Positions 1-10,145 of a DNA stretch of 64,000 nucleotides are shown in pieces. The stretch is from Janibacter sp. DB-40 (GTDB lineage: Bacteria > Actinomycetota > Actinomycetes > Actinomycetales > Dermatophilaceae). Each line of letters starts with the position of its first letter. Positions within the stretch are counted from its first letter, which is position 1. The stretch covers positions 1,984,001 through 2,048,000 of the forward strand of contig NZ_CP120360.1 in NCBI RefSeq assembly GCF_029510815.1. Reading direction: 5' to 3'. Below the pieces are notes generated by a model that was not told the origin of the DNA, made no database searches, and saw only the letters and a list, made by a program, of their open reading frames with translations. The translations under genes and the position numbers were made by a program.

Positions 1-2220
<2,220 letters not shown>

Positions 2221-2244
2221 TCACGGTCTTGTGCTGTTCACACA

Positions 2245-2250
2245 TAGACT
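2245..2250 (+). promoter_or_regulatory. -10 box TAGACT of fasR (leaderless)
   Basis: TAGACT ends 6 nt before the ATG at 2257. There is no Shine-Dalgarno sequence, so a leaderless transcript is likely. Confidence 0.5.
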
Positions 2251-2256
2251 TCCTCC

Positions 2257-3435
2257 ATGTCACGTCGTGGTCTCGTCTCCCTGACCACCCGCCGCACGGT
2301 GCGGCGCAAGGGCGGTGAGCTCGCGACAGCGGCGACGCGGCGACTCGAGGACCAGCACGAGTGGTACGCCACGCTCAGCGCGAAGGAGCGCTCGTGGGTG
2401 GGCCTGGTCGCACAGGCCGGCATCGCCAACTTCATCGACTGGCTCAACGGCACCAAGCACGCCGACACCCGGACCATCTTCGGCGCGGCGCCGGCGGAGC
2501 TGACCCGCACCATCAGTCTCGCCCAGACGCTCGAGCTCGCCCGGACCGTCGTCGAGGCGGTCGAGGAGCGGGTGGAGGACCTCGCCCGGCCCGGGGACGT
2601 CACGGACCTGCGGGTGGCGGTGCTGCGCTACTCCAGCGAGATCGCCTTCGGTGCGGCGATGGTCTACGCACAGGCCGCCGAGCAGCGCGGCGCCTGGGAC
2701 GCCCGGCTGGAGTCGCTGATCATCGACGCGGTGATGCGCGGTGAGGTCGACGAGTCGATCCGCACGCGCGCGGCCGCACTCGGATGGGACGCCGTCACCA
2801 ACATCGTTGTGCTGGTGGGCAATTCGCCACACTCTCCGCAGGGCGATGATCCCGCGGGGGCGGTGAGTGCCGTGCACCGCGTCGCCCAGCGCCTCGATGT
2901 CCCGGTCCTCGCCGGAGTCCAGGGCTCCCGGCTCGTGGTCGTCGTCGGCGCGGTGAGCGACCCGAGGACGCAGGCGTGCGCCCTCGCCGAGTGCTTCGCC
3001 GACGGCGACCTCGTCCACGGGCCGCTCGTGGCGGACCTCGCCGAGGGCGCGGTCTCCGCCCACGCCGCGGTGGCCGCCCACGTCGTCGCGCGCGGCTGGC
3101 CGGGACGACCACGACCGGTTGCGGCCGACGACCTGGTGGCAGAGCGTGCGGTCGCCGGCGACTCCCTCGCCCGCTCAACGCTCGTCGAGACCGTCGCCAC
3201 CCCGCTGGCCGCGCACCCGAGCCTGCTCGAGACCGCCCGGGCCCATCTCGACTCCCCCGGGCTGGAGGCGACCGCCCGCGCCCTGTACGTGCACGTCAAC
3301 ACGGTGCGCTACCGCCTCGGCCGGATCACCGACGTCATCGGGTACGACCTGACGAGCCCGCACGAGGCCTTCACCGTGCGGGTCGCTCTGAGCCTCGGCG
3401 CGATCTTGGAGGATTCCTCCAAAGTCTTCCGGTGA
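2257..3435 (+). CDS. fasR: PucR/CdaR-type transcriptional regulator of fatty acid synthesis (FasR-like)
   Basis: This 392-residue protein has a variable N-terminal sensor region, a middle segment resembling the GGDEF-like fold of CdaR proteins, and a C-terminal PucR helix-turn-helix (about residues 325-380, with ALYVHVNTVRYRLGRI). It sits directly upstream of fabD-fabH-acpP-fabF, the position of the Streptomyces activator FasR. From that synteny I infer that it activates this operon. A 17-bp palindrome in its last codons (3406-3422) could be the operator. The start is ATG 2257, 6 nt after a TAGACT box. FasR of mycobacteria is a TetR protein and is not homologous to this one. Confidence 0.88.
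   Translation: MSRRGLVSLTTRRTVRRKGGELATAATRRLEDQHEWYATLSAKERSWVGLVAQAGIANFIDWLNGTKHADTRTIFGAAPAELTRTISLAQTLELARTVVEAVEERVEDLARPGDVTDLRVAVLRYSSEIAFGAAMVYAQAAEQRGAWDARLESLIIDAVMRGEVDESIRTRAAALGWDAVTNIVVLVGNSPHSPQGDDPAGAVSAVHRVAQRLDVPVLAGVQGSRLVVVVGAVSDPRTQACALAECFADGDLVHGPLVADLAEGAVSAHAAVAAHVVARGWPGRPRPVAADDLVAERAVAGDSLARSTLVETVATPLAAHPSLLETARAHLDSPGLEATARALYVHVNTVRYRLGRITDVIGYDLTSPHEAFTVRVALSLGAILEDSSKVFR
3406..3422. promoter_or_regulatory. Perfect 17-bp palindrome, candidate operator of the fab operon
   Basis: TTGGAGGA-T-TCCTCCAA is an exact 8-1-8 palindrome inside the 3' end of fasR, about 70 bp before the fabD start. No core promoter for fabD is obvious in the 55-bp gap. The position suggests a regulator site, possibly for FasR. 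The function is inferred. Confidence 0.4.
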
Positions 3436-3490
3436 ATCTCTGGCGGGGTCGACCTCGCACGGCACCCCCTTCGCCCGAGAGTCTTGAGAC

Positions 3491-4672
3491 GTGCTCGCCA
3501 TCACCTGTCCCGGCCAGGGCTCACAGACGCCCGGCTTCCTCGCCCCGTGGCTCGAACTCCCCGGAGTCTCCGACCGCCTCCACTGGCTCTCTGCCGTCGC
3601 CGGCATGGACCTCGAGGCGCACGGCACGACGTCCGACGAGGAGACCATCAAGGACACGGCGGTCGCCCAGCCGCTGATCGTCGCCTCCGGCCTCCTCGCG
3701 CTGCTCTCGCTCTTCGAGCACCCGGCCGACGGCTTCCGCGTCGTCGGTGCCGGTGCCGGCCACAGCGTCGGCGAGATCACCGCGGCCGCGGCGGCGGGTG
3801 TCATCAGCGCCGAGCAGGCCATGGTCCTGGTGCGTGAGCGCGGCCGCTCCATGGCCGCGGCGGCGACGACCACCCCGACCGGCATGAGCGCCGTCCTCGG
3901 CGGCGACCCGGCCGAGGTCACCCGCACCCTCGAGTCCCACGGCCTCACCCCGGCCAACGTCAACGGCGCCGGCCAGGTCGTTGCGGCGGGCACCCTCGAG
4001 CAGCTGGCGGCGCTCTCGGACAACCCACCGGCCAAGGCCCGGGTCATGCCCCTCAAGGTCGCCGGAGCCTTCCACACCGAGCACATGTCCCCCGCCGTCG
4101 ACGAGATGGCCCGGCTCGCCCGCGCCGTCTCCACCCACGACGCCCGCGTCCCGCTCGTCTCCAACGTCGACGGAGAGGTGCTCCACTCGGGCCAGGAGGT
4201 CCTGCGCCGCATCGTGCGCCAGGTGAGCAACCCGGTGCGCTGGGACCTGTGCATGGAGACGCTCCGCGACCTCGGCGTGACCGGCATCATCGAGATCCCC
4301 CCGGCCGGCGCCCTGACCGGGTTGGCCAAGCGCGGCCTCAAGGGCGTCGAGCTCCTCGCCCTGAAGACCCCCGAGGACCTCGAGGCCGCCCACCGCATGG
4401 TGCTGGAGCACGGCACGGAGCGCGAGGCATCGCAGCCCACGTGGCGCCTGGTCACCGCACCGGTCAAGGGCACCGTCCAGATCACCGCGAGCGAGCCGGG
4501 GGCCACCGTGCCGGCCGGCGACGTCGTCGCCCGCATCTCCTCCCTCCGCGACACCCGCGAGGTGCTCGCCGACCACGCCGGCACGGTCGTGGAGTGGCTC
4601 GTCGAGGACGGCGACCCCGTCTCCCCCGGTCAGCCGCTCGTGCGACTGCACCCCGAGGGATCGGTCGCATGA
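3491..4672 (+). CDS. fabD: Malonyl-CoA:ACP transacylase with a biotinyl/lipoyl-like C-terminal extension
   Basis: FabD moves malonyl groups from CoA to acyl carrier protein to start each fatty-acid elongation round. Residues 1-310 are the transacylase, with PGQGSQ, catalytic Ser92 in GHSVGE, Arg117 and His195 in GAFHTEHM. Typical FabD ends near 310-320 residues; this one has 393. Residues about 318-387 read like a biotinyl/lipoyl domain, including DHAGTVVEWLVEDGDPVSPGQPLVRL-type strands split by turns, but the hairpin holds SLRDTREV where the EAMKM-type lysine motif should be, so it cannot be biotinylated in the usual way. GTG 3491 starts it, 55 bp after fasR. It overlaps fabH by ATGA. Confidence 0.95.
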   Translation: MLAITCPGQGSQTPGFLAPWLELPGVSDRLHWLSAVAGMDLEAHGTTSDEETIKDTAVAQPLIVASGLLALLSLFEHPADGFRVVGAGAGHSVGEITAAAAAGVISAEQAMVLVRERGRSMAAAATTTPTGMSAVLGGDPAEVTRTLESHGLTPANVNGAGQVVAAGTLEQLAALSDNPPAKARVMPLKVAGAFHTEHMSPAVDEMARLARAVSTHDARVPLVSNVDGEVLHSGQEVLRRIVRQVSNPVRWDLCMETLRDLGVTGIIEIPPAGALTGLAKRGLKGVELLALKTPEDLEAAHRMVLEHGTEREASQPTWRLVTAPVKGTVQITASEPGATVPAGDVVARISSLRDTREVLADHAGTVVEWLVEDGDPVSPGQPLVRLHPEGSVA

Positions 4673-5667
4673 GCGCCATCACCGTCCCGACCGAGCTGCG
4701 CCACGCGCGGATCACCGGCACCGGTAGCCACCGCCCCGAGCGGGTCGTGCCCAACAGCGAGATCGTCGAGGCGATCGACTCCTCCGACGAGTGGATCCGT
4801 GAGCGGTCCGGCATCGAGTCGCGCCACCGTGCGGCACCGGACGAGAGCGTCGTCGACATGTCCGAGCACGCCTCCCGGGCCGCCCTGGAGTACGCCGGCA
4901 TCGACGCCGACCAGATCGACGTGGTCATCGTCGCGACCGTGACCCACCCGTACCAGACCCCGGCTGCCGCGCCGGAGCTCGCCGCCCGGTTCGGCTCGCG
5001 GGCCGCGGCCTTCGACCTCTCGGCCGCGTGCGCGGGCTTCTGCCACGCGCTCTCCGTCGCCAACGACATGGTCCGTGTCGGCTCTGCCGAGCACGTGCTC
5101 GTCGTCGGCGTGGAGAAGATGCTCGACTTCACCGACCCGGAGGACCGCGGGTCCGCCTTCATCTTCGGCGACGGCGCCGGTGCGGCGATCGTCTCCCCCA
5201 GCGAGACCCCCGGCATCGGCCCGACCGTGTGGGGCAGCGACGGTGACAAGAAGTCCCTGATCACCTCGCGCAGCTCGTGGATGGAGCTGGCGGCGGACCG
5301 CGACCTGCCCTGGCCGGCGATCATCATGGAGGGTCCGAGCGTCTTCCGCTGGGCCGTGTGGTCGATGGCCAAGGAGGCCCAGCGCGCCCTCGACGCCGCC
5401 GGCGTGCGCGCCGAGGACCTCGCCGCCTTCATCCCCCACCAGGCCAATGTGCGCATCATCGACCAGATGGCCAAGGAGCTCGGCCTGCCGAAGGACCTGC
5501 CCGTCGCCCGCGACATCCGCACCACCGCCAACACCTCGGGCGCGTCCGTGCCCCTGGCCATGGACCGGATGCTGCGTGACGGCGAGGTCGCGTCCGGCGG
5601 CCTGGCCCTGCTCATCGGTTTCGGCGCAGGCCTCGTCTGGGCCGCGCAGGTCGTCACCCTCCCCTAG
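4669..5667 (+). CDS. fabH: 3-oxoacyl-ACP synthase III
   Basis: FabH performs the first condensation, joining an acyl-CoA primer to malonyl-ACP, and so helps set branched versus straight chains. The 332-residue protein carries the full Cys-His-Asn triad: Cys121 in SAACAGF, His257 in PHQANVRI and Asn288 in ANTSGAS. The GFGAGL motif lies near the end. ATG 4669 overlaps the fabD stop (ATGA), showing translational coupling in the fab operon. Much longer in-frame readings upstream lie inside fabD and were rejected. Confidence 0.97.
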   Translation: MSAITVPTELRHARITGTGSHRPERVVPNSEIVEAIDSSDEWIRERSGIESRHRAAPDESVVDMSEHASRAALEYAGIDADQIDVVIVATVTHPYQTPAAAPELAARFGSRAAAFDLSAACAGFCHALSVANDMVRVGSAEHVLVVGVEKMLDFTDPEDRGSAFIFGDGAGAAIVSPSETPGIGPTVWGSDGDKKSLITSRSSWMELAADRDLPWPAIIMEGPSVFRWAVWSMAKEAQRALDAAGVRAEDLAAFIPHQANVRIIDQMAKELGLPKDLPVARDIRTTANTSGASVPLAMDRMLRDGEVASGGLALLIGFGAGLVWAAQVVTLP

Positions 5668-5739
5668 TTCACCCGTCGGTCCGACGGGACCTCGGACCAC
5701 CCACGATCCCCGCAACACCCACACACAAGGAGTACCGAC

Positions 5740-5991
5740 ATGGCTCACACCGAGCAGGACATCCTCGCCGGCCTCGCCGAGATCGTCTCGGAGGAGACGG
5801 GCGTCGACACGTCCGAGGTCACCGCTGACAAGACCTTCACCGATGACCTCGACGTCGACTCGCTGTCGATGATGACCATCGCCGTCACCGCCGAGGAGAA
5901 GTTCGGGGCCAAGATCCCCGACGAGGAGGTCAAGAACCTCAAGACCGTCGGCGACGCCGTCAACTACATCAAGGCCAACCAGGCCGCCTGA
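5740..5991 (+). CDS. acpP: Acyl carrier protein
   Basis: This 83-residue acidic protein carries growing fatty acids on a phosphopantetheine arm attached to Ser41 in the DVDSLS motif. The sequence around it (FTDDLDVDSLSMM) is typical of bacterial fatty-acid ACP. It starts at ATG 5740 behind an AAGGAG Shine-Dalgarno sequence 6-8 nt upstream, a strong site suited to an abundant protein. A perfect hairpin follows 12 nt after the stop and may hold downstream transcription below that of acpP. Confidence 0.97.
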   Translation: MAHTEQDILAGLAEIVSEETGVDTSEVTADKTFTDDLDVDSLSMMTIAVTAEEKFGAKIPDEEVKNLKTVGDAVNYIKANQAA

Positions 5992-6003
5992 GACCGGTGA
6001 CCT

Positions 6004-6028
6004 CCCCCTTCGCCACGAGCGAAGGGGG
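6004..6028 (+). terminator. Perfect hairpin between acpP and fabF (attenuator or mRNA processing site)
   Basis: CCCCCTTCGC (6004-6013) and GCGAAGGGGG (6019-6028) form a 10-bp perfect stem with a 5-nt loop. It is not followed by a run of T, so it may attenuate or protect the acpP message rather than stop transcription. The arms are the genome-enriched CCCCCTTCG motif in inverted pair. Confidence 0.5.
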
Positions 6029-6067
6029 AACCACCCCTCTCCCCATCCCGCTGCTACAGGAGCCCAC

Positions 6068-7318
6068 ATGACCTCTCCCCGGCCCACCGTCGTCGTCACC
6101 GGCCTCGGTGCGACGACCCCGCTCGGCGGTACCGCCGAGGAGACCTGGCAGGCCGCGCTCGCCGGGCGCTCCGGCGCCGGCCCCCTCGATGCCGCGTGGG
6201 TCGAGGACTACGAGCTCCCGGTGTCCTTCGCCGCGCAGCTCGCCACACCCGTGTCCGAGGTGCTGAAGAAGGTCGAGACCAAGCGCCTCGACCCCTTCGC
6301 CCAGTACGCGCTGGTCGCCGCCCGGGAGGCCTGGGCCGACGCCGGCTCCCCCGAGGTGGCCCCCGAGCGCCTCGCCAGCGCCGTCGGCACCGGCATCGGC
6401 GGCGTCCAGACGCTGCTGACCGCGTGGGAGTCCCTGCGCACCAAGGGGGCCCGCCGGGTCTACCCGCTGTCGATCCCCATGCTCATGCCCAACAGCGCCG
6501 CCGGGACCGTGTCGCTGGAGTTCGGCGCCCGCGCCGGGGCGCACACCCTCGTCTCCGCCTGCTCCTCCGGTGCGGAATCGATCGCCTACGGACTGCACCT
6601 CATCCGTGAGGGCCTGGCGGACGTCGTCATCGCCGGCGGTTCCGAGGCCTCCATCCACCCGCTGCCGATCGCCGGGTTCACCCAGATGCAGGCCCTGTCC
6701 ACGCGCAACGACTCCCCGCAGACCGCCTCGCGGCCCTACGACGTCGACCGAGACGGCTTCCTCCTCGGTGAGGGCGGTGCGATCCTCGTGCTGGAGTCCG
6801 AGGAGCACGCGAAGGCCCGCGGCGCGAACATCATCTGCACCCTCGCCGGAGCCGGCGTCAGCGCCGACTCGTACCACATCGCCGCCCCCGAGCCCGAGGG
6901 CGCCGGCGCCTCGCGCGCGATGGCCGAGGCCGTCACGGACGCGGACGCCACGCCCGCGGACGTCTGCCACATCAACGCGCACGCCACCTCGACCCCCGTC
7001 GGTGACGTCGCCGAGGTCGCTGCCATCCGGCGGGCCTTCGGCGCGGACGCGGACCACATGGCCATCAGCGGCACCAAGTCGATGACCGGTCACCTGCTCG
7101 GCGCCGCCGGCGCCCTCGAGGCGGTCTTCGCCGCGCAGGCGGTCCGGGACCGTCTGGCTCCGCCGACGATCAACATCGATAACCTCGACCCGGCCGTCGA
7201 CCTGGACATCGTGCGCGACACACCTCGCGACCTCCCCAGCGGCGACCTGCTCGTCCTGGACAACTCCTTCGGCTTCGGCGGGCACAACGTCGCCCTCGCC
7301 TTCGGGAGCCACCGATGA
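6068..7318 (+). CDS. fabF: 3-oxoacyl-ACP synthase II
   Basis: FabF (KasA-like) elongates acyl-ACP with malonyl-ACP. In 416 residues it shows the Cys-His-His triad of elongating ketosynthases: Cys165 in SACSSGAES, His305 in NAHATSTP and His342 in KSMTGHLLGAAGA, plus the GFGGHN tail. ATG 6068 follows a CAGGAG ribosome site 8 nt upstream. The stop overlaps the ATG of the carboxyltransferase gene. Only one elongating ketosynthase is present here, unlike the kasA-kasB pair of mycobacteria. Confidence 0.96.
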   Translation: MTSPRPTVVVTGLGATTPLGGTAEETWQAALAGRSGAGPLDAAWVEDYELPVSFAAQLATPVSEVLKKVETKRLDPFAQYALVAAREAWADAGSPEVAPERLASAVGTGIGGVQTLLTAWESLRTKGARRVYPLSIPMLMPNSAAGTVSLEFGARAGAHTLVSACSSGAESIAYGLHLIREGLADVVIAGGSEASIHPLPIAGFTQMQALSTRNDSPQTASRPYDVDRDGFLLGEGGAILVLESEEHAKARGANIICTLAGAGVSADSYHIAAPEPEGAGASRAMAEAVTDADATPADVCHINAHATSTPVGDVAEVAAIRRAFGADADHMAISGTKSMTGHLLGAAGALEAVFAAQAVRDRLAPPTINIDNLDPAVDLDIVRDTPRDLPSGDLLVLDNSFGFGGHNVALAFGSHR

Positions 7319-8754
7319 CGCGCCAGCCCAACGCCGCCTCGGCCACCGTCGGCAAGCGGGTCAAGGTCCCCCGCGAGGAGGACCCCCGCAACCCGAACCA
7401 CCGTCTCGCCGACTTCCTCGACGACGGCTCGCTCGAGCTGATCACCGCCGACGACGACTCCGGGATGCTCGCCGCGACCGGCACCGTCAACGGCCAGGCC
7501 GTCGTCGTCTTCTCCTCCGACGCCACCGTCATGGGCGGTGCCATGGGCGTCGCCGGCTGCAAGGTCGTCGTCGCCGCCTACGAGCGGGCCCTGGCCGACG
7601 ACGTGCCCGTCGTCGGTCTGTGGCACTCGGGTGGCGCCCGACTGCCGGAGGGCGTCGTCTCGCTGCACGCCGTCGGTGAGGTCTTCGCGATCATGACGCG
7701 GGCCTCGGGGAAGATCCCCCAGATCTCGGTCGTGATCGGGGCCGCTGCCGGCGGCGCCGCGTACGGGCCGGCGCTGACCGACATCGTCATCCTCGCGCCG
7801 GAGGGGCGGATCTTCGTCACCGGGCCGGACGTCGTCCGGTCCGTCACCGGGGAGGACGTCGACGCCCTTCGCCTCGGCGGTCCCGAGCCCCACGGCCGGC
7901 GCTCCGGCGTCGTCCACGTGCTCGCCGAGTCCATCGACGACGCCTATGCCCGCGCCGGGGGCCTGTGCGAGCTGCTCTCCAACCAGGGCGACTTCAACGT
8001 CGGCGACGTCGTCGATGTTGATCTGGCCGAGCAGCTGCCGGAGTCGACCAAGCGCGCCTACGACGTGCACCCCCTCATCGAGATGCTGCTCGACGCGGGG
8101 CCCGTCCAGGAGCTGCACGCCCGGTGGGCGCCCAACATCGTCACCTCCCTCGGCAGGCTCGGCGGTCGCACCGTCGGCGTCATCGCCAACAACCCCATGC
8201 GCCTCGGTGGCTGCCTGGACTCCTCCTCCGCGGAGAAGGCCGCGCGGTTCGTGCGGATGTGCGATGCCTTCGGCGTGCCGCTCGTCGTCCTCGTCGACGT
8301 GCCCGGGTACCTGCCCGGTGTCGGCCAGGAGTGGGACGGCGTCGTGCGCCGCGGCGCCAAGCTGCTGCACGCCTTCGCCGAGGCCGTCGTGCCGCGCGTG
8401 ACGGTCGTGACGCGCAAGACCTACGGCGGCGCCTACATCGCGATGAACGCCCGCTCGTTGGGCGCCACGAAGGTCTTCGCCTGGCCGGACGCGCAGGTGG
8501 CGGTCATGGGCTCCGTGGCTGCCATCCGCATCCTCCACCGACGCCGACTGGCGGAGGTCGACGAGTCCGAGCGCGCCGCCGTCGAGCAGGAGCTCGCGGA
8601 CGAGCACGACCGGCTCTCCGGCGGCCTGCCGCGCGCCGTGGAGATCGGGGTGGTCGACGAGATCATCGAGCCGACCCGCACGCGCACGGCCGTCGCCACG
8701 GCCCTGGCCGAGGCGCCCGCACGACGTGGGGATCACGGCAACATCCCGTTGTGA
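7315..8754 (+). CDS. accD: Acyl-CoA carboxylase carboxyltransferase subunit (AccD6-like)
   Basis: This 479-residue crotonase-fold carboxyltransferase makes malonyl-CoA (or propionyl-derived products) by moving CO2 from biotin of a separate carboxylase subunit to acyl-CoA. Landmarks are LWHSGGARLPEG, the oxyanion-forming GAAAGGAAYGPAL in the N-half and RKTYGGAYIAM in the C-half. As last gene of the fab operon it matches AccD6 of mycobacteria and probably supplies malonyl-CoA to the enzymes beside it. It starts at ATG 7315, overlapping fabF by 4 nt. The biotin carboxylase and carrier partner is not encoded next to it. Substrate choice cannot be read from the sequence. Confidence 0.93.
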   Translation: MTRQPNAASATVGKRVKVPREEDPRNPNHRLADFLDDGSLELITADDDSGMLAATGTVNGQAVVVFSSDATVMGGAMGVAGCKVVVAAYERALADDVPVVGLWHSGGARLPEGVVSLHAVGEVFAIMTRASGKIPQISVVIGAAAGGAAYGPALTDIVILAPEGRIFVTGPDVVRSVTGEDVDALRLGGPEPHGRRSGVVHVLAESIDDAYARAGGLCELLSNQGDFNVGDVVDVDLAEQLPESTKRAYDVHPLIEMLLDAGPVQELHARWAPNIVTSLGRLGGRTVGVIANNPMRLGGCLDSSSAEKAARFVRMCDAFGVPLVVLVDVPGYLPGVGQEWDGVVRRGAKLLHAFAEAVVPRVTVVTRKTYGGAYIAMNARSLGATKVFAWPDAQVAVMGSVAAIRILHRRRLAEVDESERAAVEQELADEHDRLSGGLPRAVEIGVVDEIIEPTRTRTAVATALAEAPARRGDHGNIPL

Positions 8755-8764
8755 TCGACCGCGG

Positions 8765-8770
8765 TAGCCT
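8765..8770 (+). promoter_or_regulatory. -10-like TAGCCT upstream of the PNPOx-like gene
   Basis: TAGCCT lies about 42 nt before the GTG at 8813, just after the accD stop. It would give a leadered mRNA with a GGAGG ribosome site. Confidence 0.35.
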
Positions 8771-8812
8771 CGCAGTACCCGGCCAGACGGCCCCGTCCCA
8801 GTGGAGGTTGCT

Positions 8813-9238
8813 GTGAACGACACCCCGGCCCGCACGATGTCCGTCCAGGAGTGCTGGCAGACGCTGCGTGAACACGAGTTCGGGCGTCTGGCCTATCGGC
8901 TGCTCGGTGAGGTGCACATCACGCCGATCAACTACGCCGTCGACGGCGAGGCGCTGCTCTTCCGCACCACGCAGGGCAACAAGCTGCTCAGCGTGGTCAT
9001 GCACGGACCGGTGGCGCTGGAGATCGACGAGCTGGGCGCCGAGGAGGCGTGGTCGGTCCTCGCGCGTGGTCATGCGCGCGTCCTCGAGGGGGAAGAGGCC
9101 GAGTGGACGGACACCCTGCCGCTGCGCCCGTGGGTTGCCGGCGAGAAGGACGTCGTCGTGCGGATCGACCCGGAGGAGGTCACCGGGCGCCGCTTCCGCC
9201 TGTCCAAGCCGTGGGAGCACATGCTCCCGCACGACTGA
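8813..9238 (+). CDS. Pyridoxamine 5'-phosphate oxidase-like (FMN/F420-binding split barrel) protein
   Basis: This 141-residue protein belongs to the PNPOx-like split-barrel superfamily. It has the N-terminal FGRLAYRLLGEVHITPINYAV-type strands (split by a Gly turn) and a FRTTQGNKL segment typical of small actinobacterial flavin- or F420-binding proteins. The exact cofactor and reaction are unknown. GTG 8813 was chosen because a GGAGG site is 6 nt upstream; an in-frame GTG at 8801 overlaps that site. It is followed by a strong bidirectional terminator. Confidence 0.8.
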   Translation: MNDTPARTMSVQECWQTLREHEFGRLAYRLLGEVHITPINYAVDGEALLFRTTQGNKLLSVVMHGPVALEIDELGAEEAWSVLARGHARVLEGEEAEWTDTLPLRPWVAGEKDVVVRIDPEEVTGRRFRLSKPWEHMLPHD

Positions 9239-9263
9239 CGACGCCTCGCCGCTGCGCGCGGGC

Positions 9264-9311
9264 ATGACGAAGGGGGCTGCGCCAAGGAGGGCGCGCAGCC
9301 CCCTTCGTCAT
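9264..9311. terminator. Bidirectional terminator, 19-bp perfect stem
   Basis: ATGACGAAGGGGGCTGCGC (9264-9282) pairs perfectly with 9293-9311 around a 10-nt loop, between two convergent genes. Its outer arms are the CGAAGGGGG motif in inverted pair. Confidence 0.85.
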
Positions 9312-9323
9312 GGAGCGGTGTCC

Positions 9324-9836
9324 TCAGCCCACCTTGTGCAACCAACGCACGGGTGCGCCGTCCCCGGCGTGCCGGAAGGGTTCGAGCTCTGCGTCCCAGG
9401 GCTCGCCGAGGAGCTCACCGATCATGTCCTCGACCGCTTCGCCGGAGCCCTGGGCCAGGGTGATGACCTCGCGCAGGCGGTTCTCGTGGAGGACGACGTC
9501 ACCGGAGGCGGAGATCGTCGCGTGGTGGATGCCCAGGGTCGGGGTGTGGCTCCAGCGGGAGCCGTCGAGGCCCGGGGTGGGCTCCTCGGTCACCTCGTAT
9601 CGGACGCCCTCCCAGCCGCGCAGGGCGGAGGCGAGGGTGGCGCCGGTGCCGGGGTCCCCCGTCCAGGAGAACTCGGCACGCTTGAGCGACCGGCCGAGGG
9701 GCTGCTCGGTCCAGTCGAGGGACACAGACTGATCCAGCACGGACTCGAGCGCCCACGTGATGTGGGGGCACAGGGCCGTGGGGGTGCTGTGGATGAACAC
9801 CACCCCGCGGGTACTGATGCGCTTTCCTGCAGACAT
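9324..9836 (-). CDS. DUF3145 family protein
   Basis: This 170-residue protein resembles the actinobacterial DUF3145 family, with RGVVFIHSTPTALCPHITWA near the start and FSWTGDPGTGA in the middle. No catalytic motif, signal peptide or membrane segment is visible, and the function is unknown. ATG 9836 was chosen because an AAGGAGG site lies 6 nt upstream and family similarity begins there; in-frame codons further upstream look non-coding. It is convergent with the PNPOx-like gene and divergent from the CAU tRNA. Confidence 0.85.
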   Translation of the reverse strand: MSAGKRISTRGVVFIHSTPTALCPHITWALESVLDQSVSLDWTEQPLGRSLKRAEFSWTGDPGTGATLASALRGWEGVRYEVTEEPTPGLDGSRWSHTPTLGIHHATISASGDVVLHENRLREVITLAQGSGEAVEDMIGELLGEPWDAELEPFRHAGDGAPVRWLHKVG

Positions 9837-10067
9837 CCTGATCCTCCTTGAGTGCGATGGACGTCTTCCCCAACGCCAGACACTCGGGATCGAACGGCCG
9901 CTGCGCGTATCGCGGCGTGCTGCTCGGACAATATGTGCACAGAAGTGCTTGTGCTGGCCATTGTGCCCCACGGATCACACAAGCACCAGCCCCCACGGTC
10001 GCCCCACCCGCATCACGGGCCGCAGCCGGCTCGGGGTACCCTCACGCCGTCGCCTAGTCGCGACGCC
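9837..10067. other. 231-bp intergenic region with a 9-bp inverted repeat
   Basis: Between DUF3145 (minus) and the tRNA (plus). It holds the DUF3145 Shine-Dalgarno site, a relatively AT-rich patch near 9930-9955 and an inverted repeat GTGCTTGTG (9945-9953) / CACAAGCAC (9978-9986) with a 24-nt spacer. A TACCCT at 10037-10042 could be the tRNA -10 box. No small ORF is convincing. Confidence 0.4.
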
Positions 10068-10141
10068 GGGGCGGTAGCTCAGTTGGTCAGAGCACCGGAC
10101 TCATAATCCGTCGGTCCTGGGTTCAAGCCCCAGCCGCCCCA
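10068..10141 (+). tRNA. tRNA with CAU anticodon (elongator Met, or Ile2 read by lysidine)
   Basis: A complete 74-nt cloverleaf. The acceptor GGGGCGG pairs perfectly with CCGCCCC, the D-arm is GCTC/GAGC, the anticodon loop is CTCATAA, the T-arm CTGGG-TTCAAGC-CCCAG is perfect, and the discriminator is A. The anticodon stem has a C-T mismatch at 27-43. CCA is not encoded in full (ACCG follows). The strong G-C acceptor does not settle Met versus TilS-modified Ile2. Confidence 0.92.
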
Positions 10142-10145
10142 CCGC

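Noticed and set aside
4442-4651. Biotin carboxyl carrier function for the FabD tail
   Set aside because: The lysine motif needed for biotinylation is absent, so it is described only as lipoyl-like.
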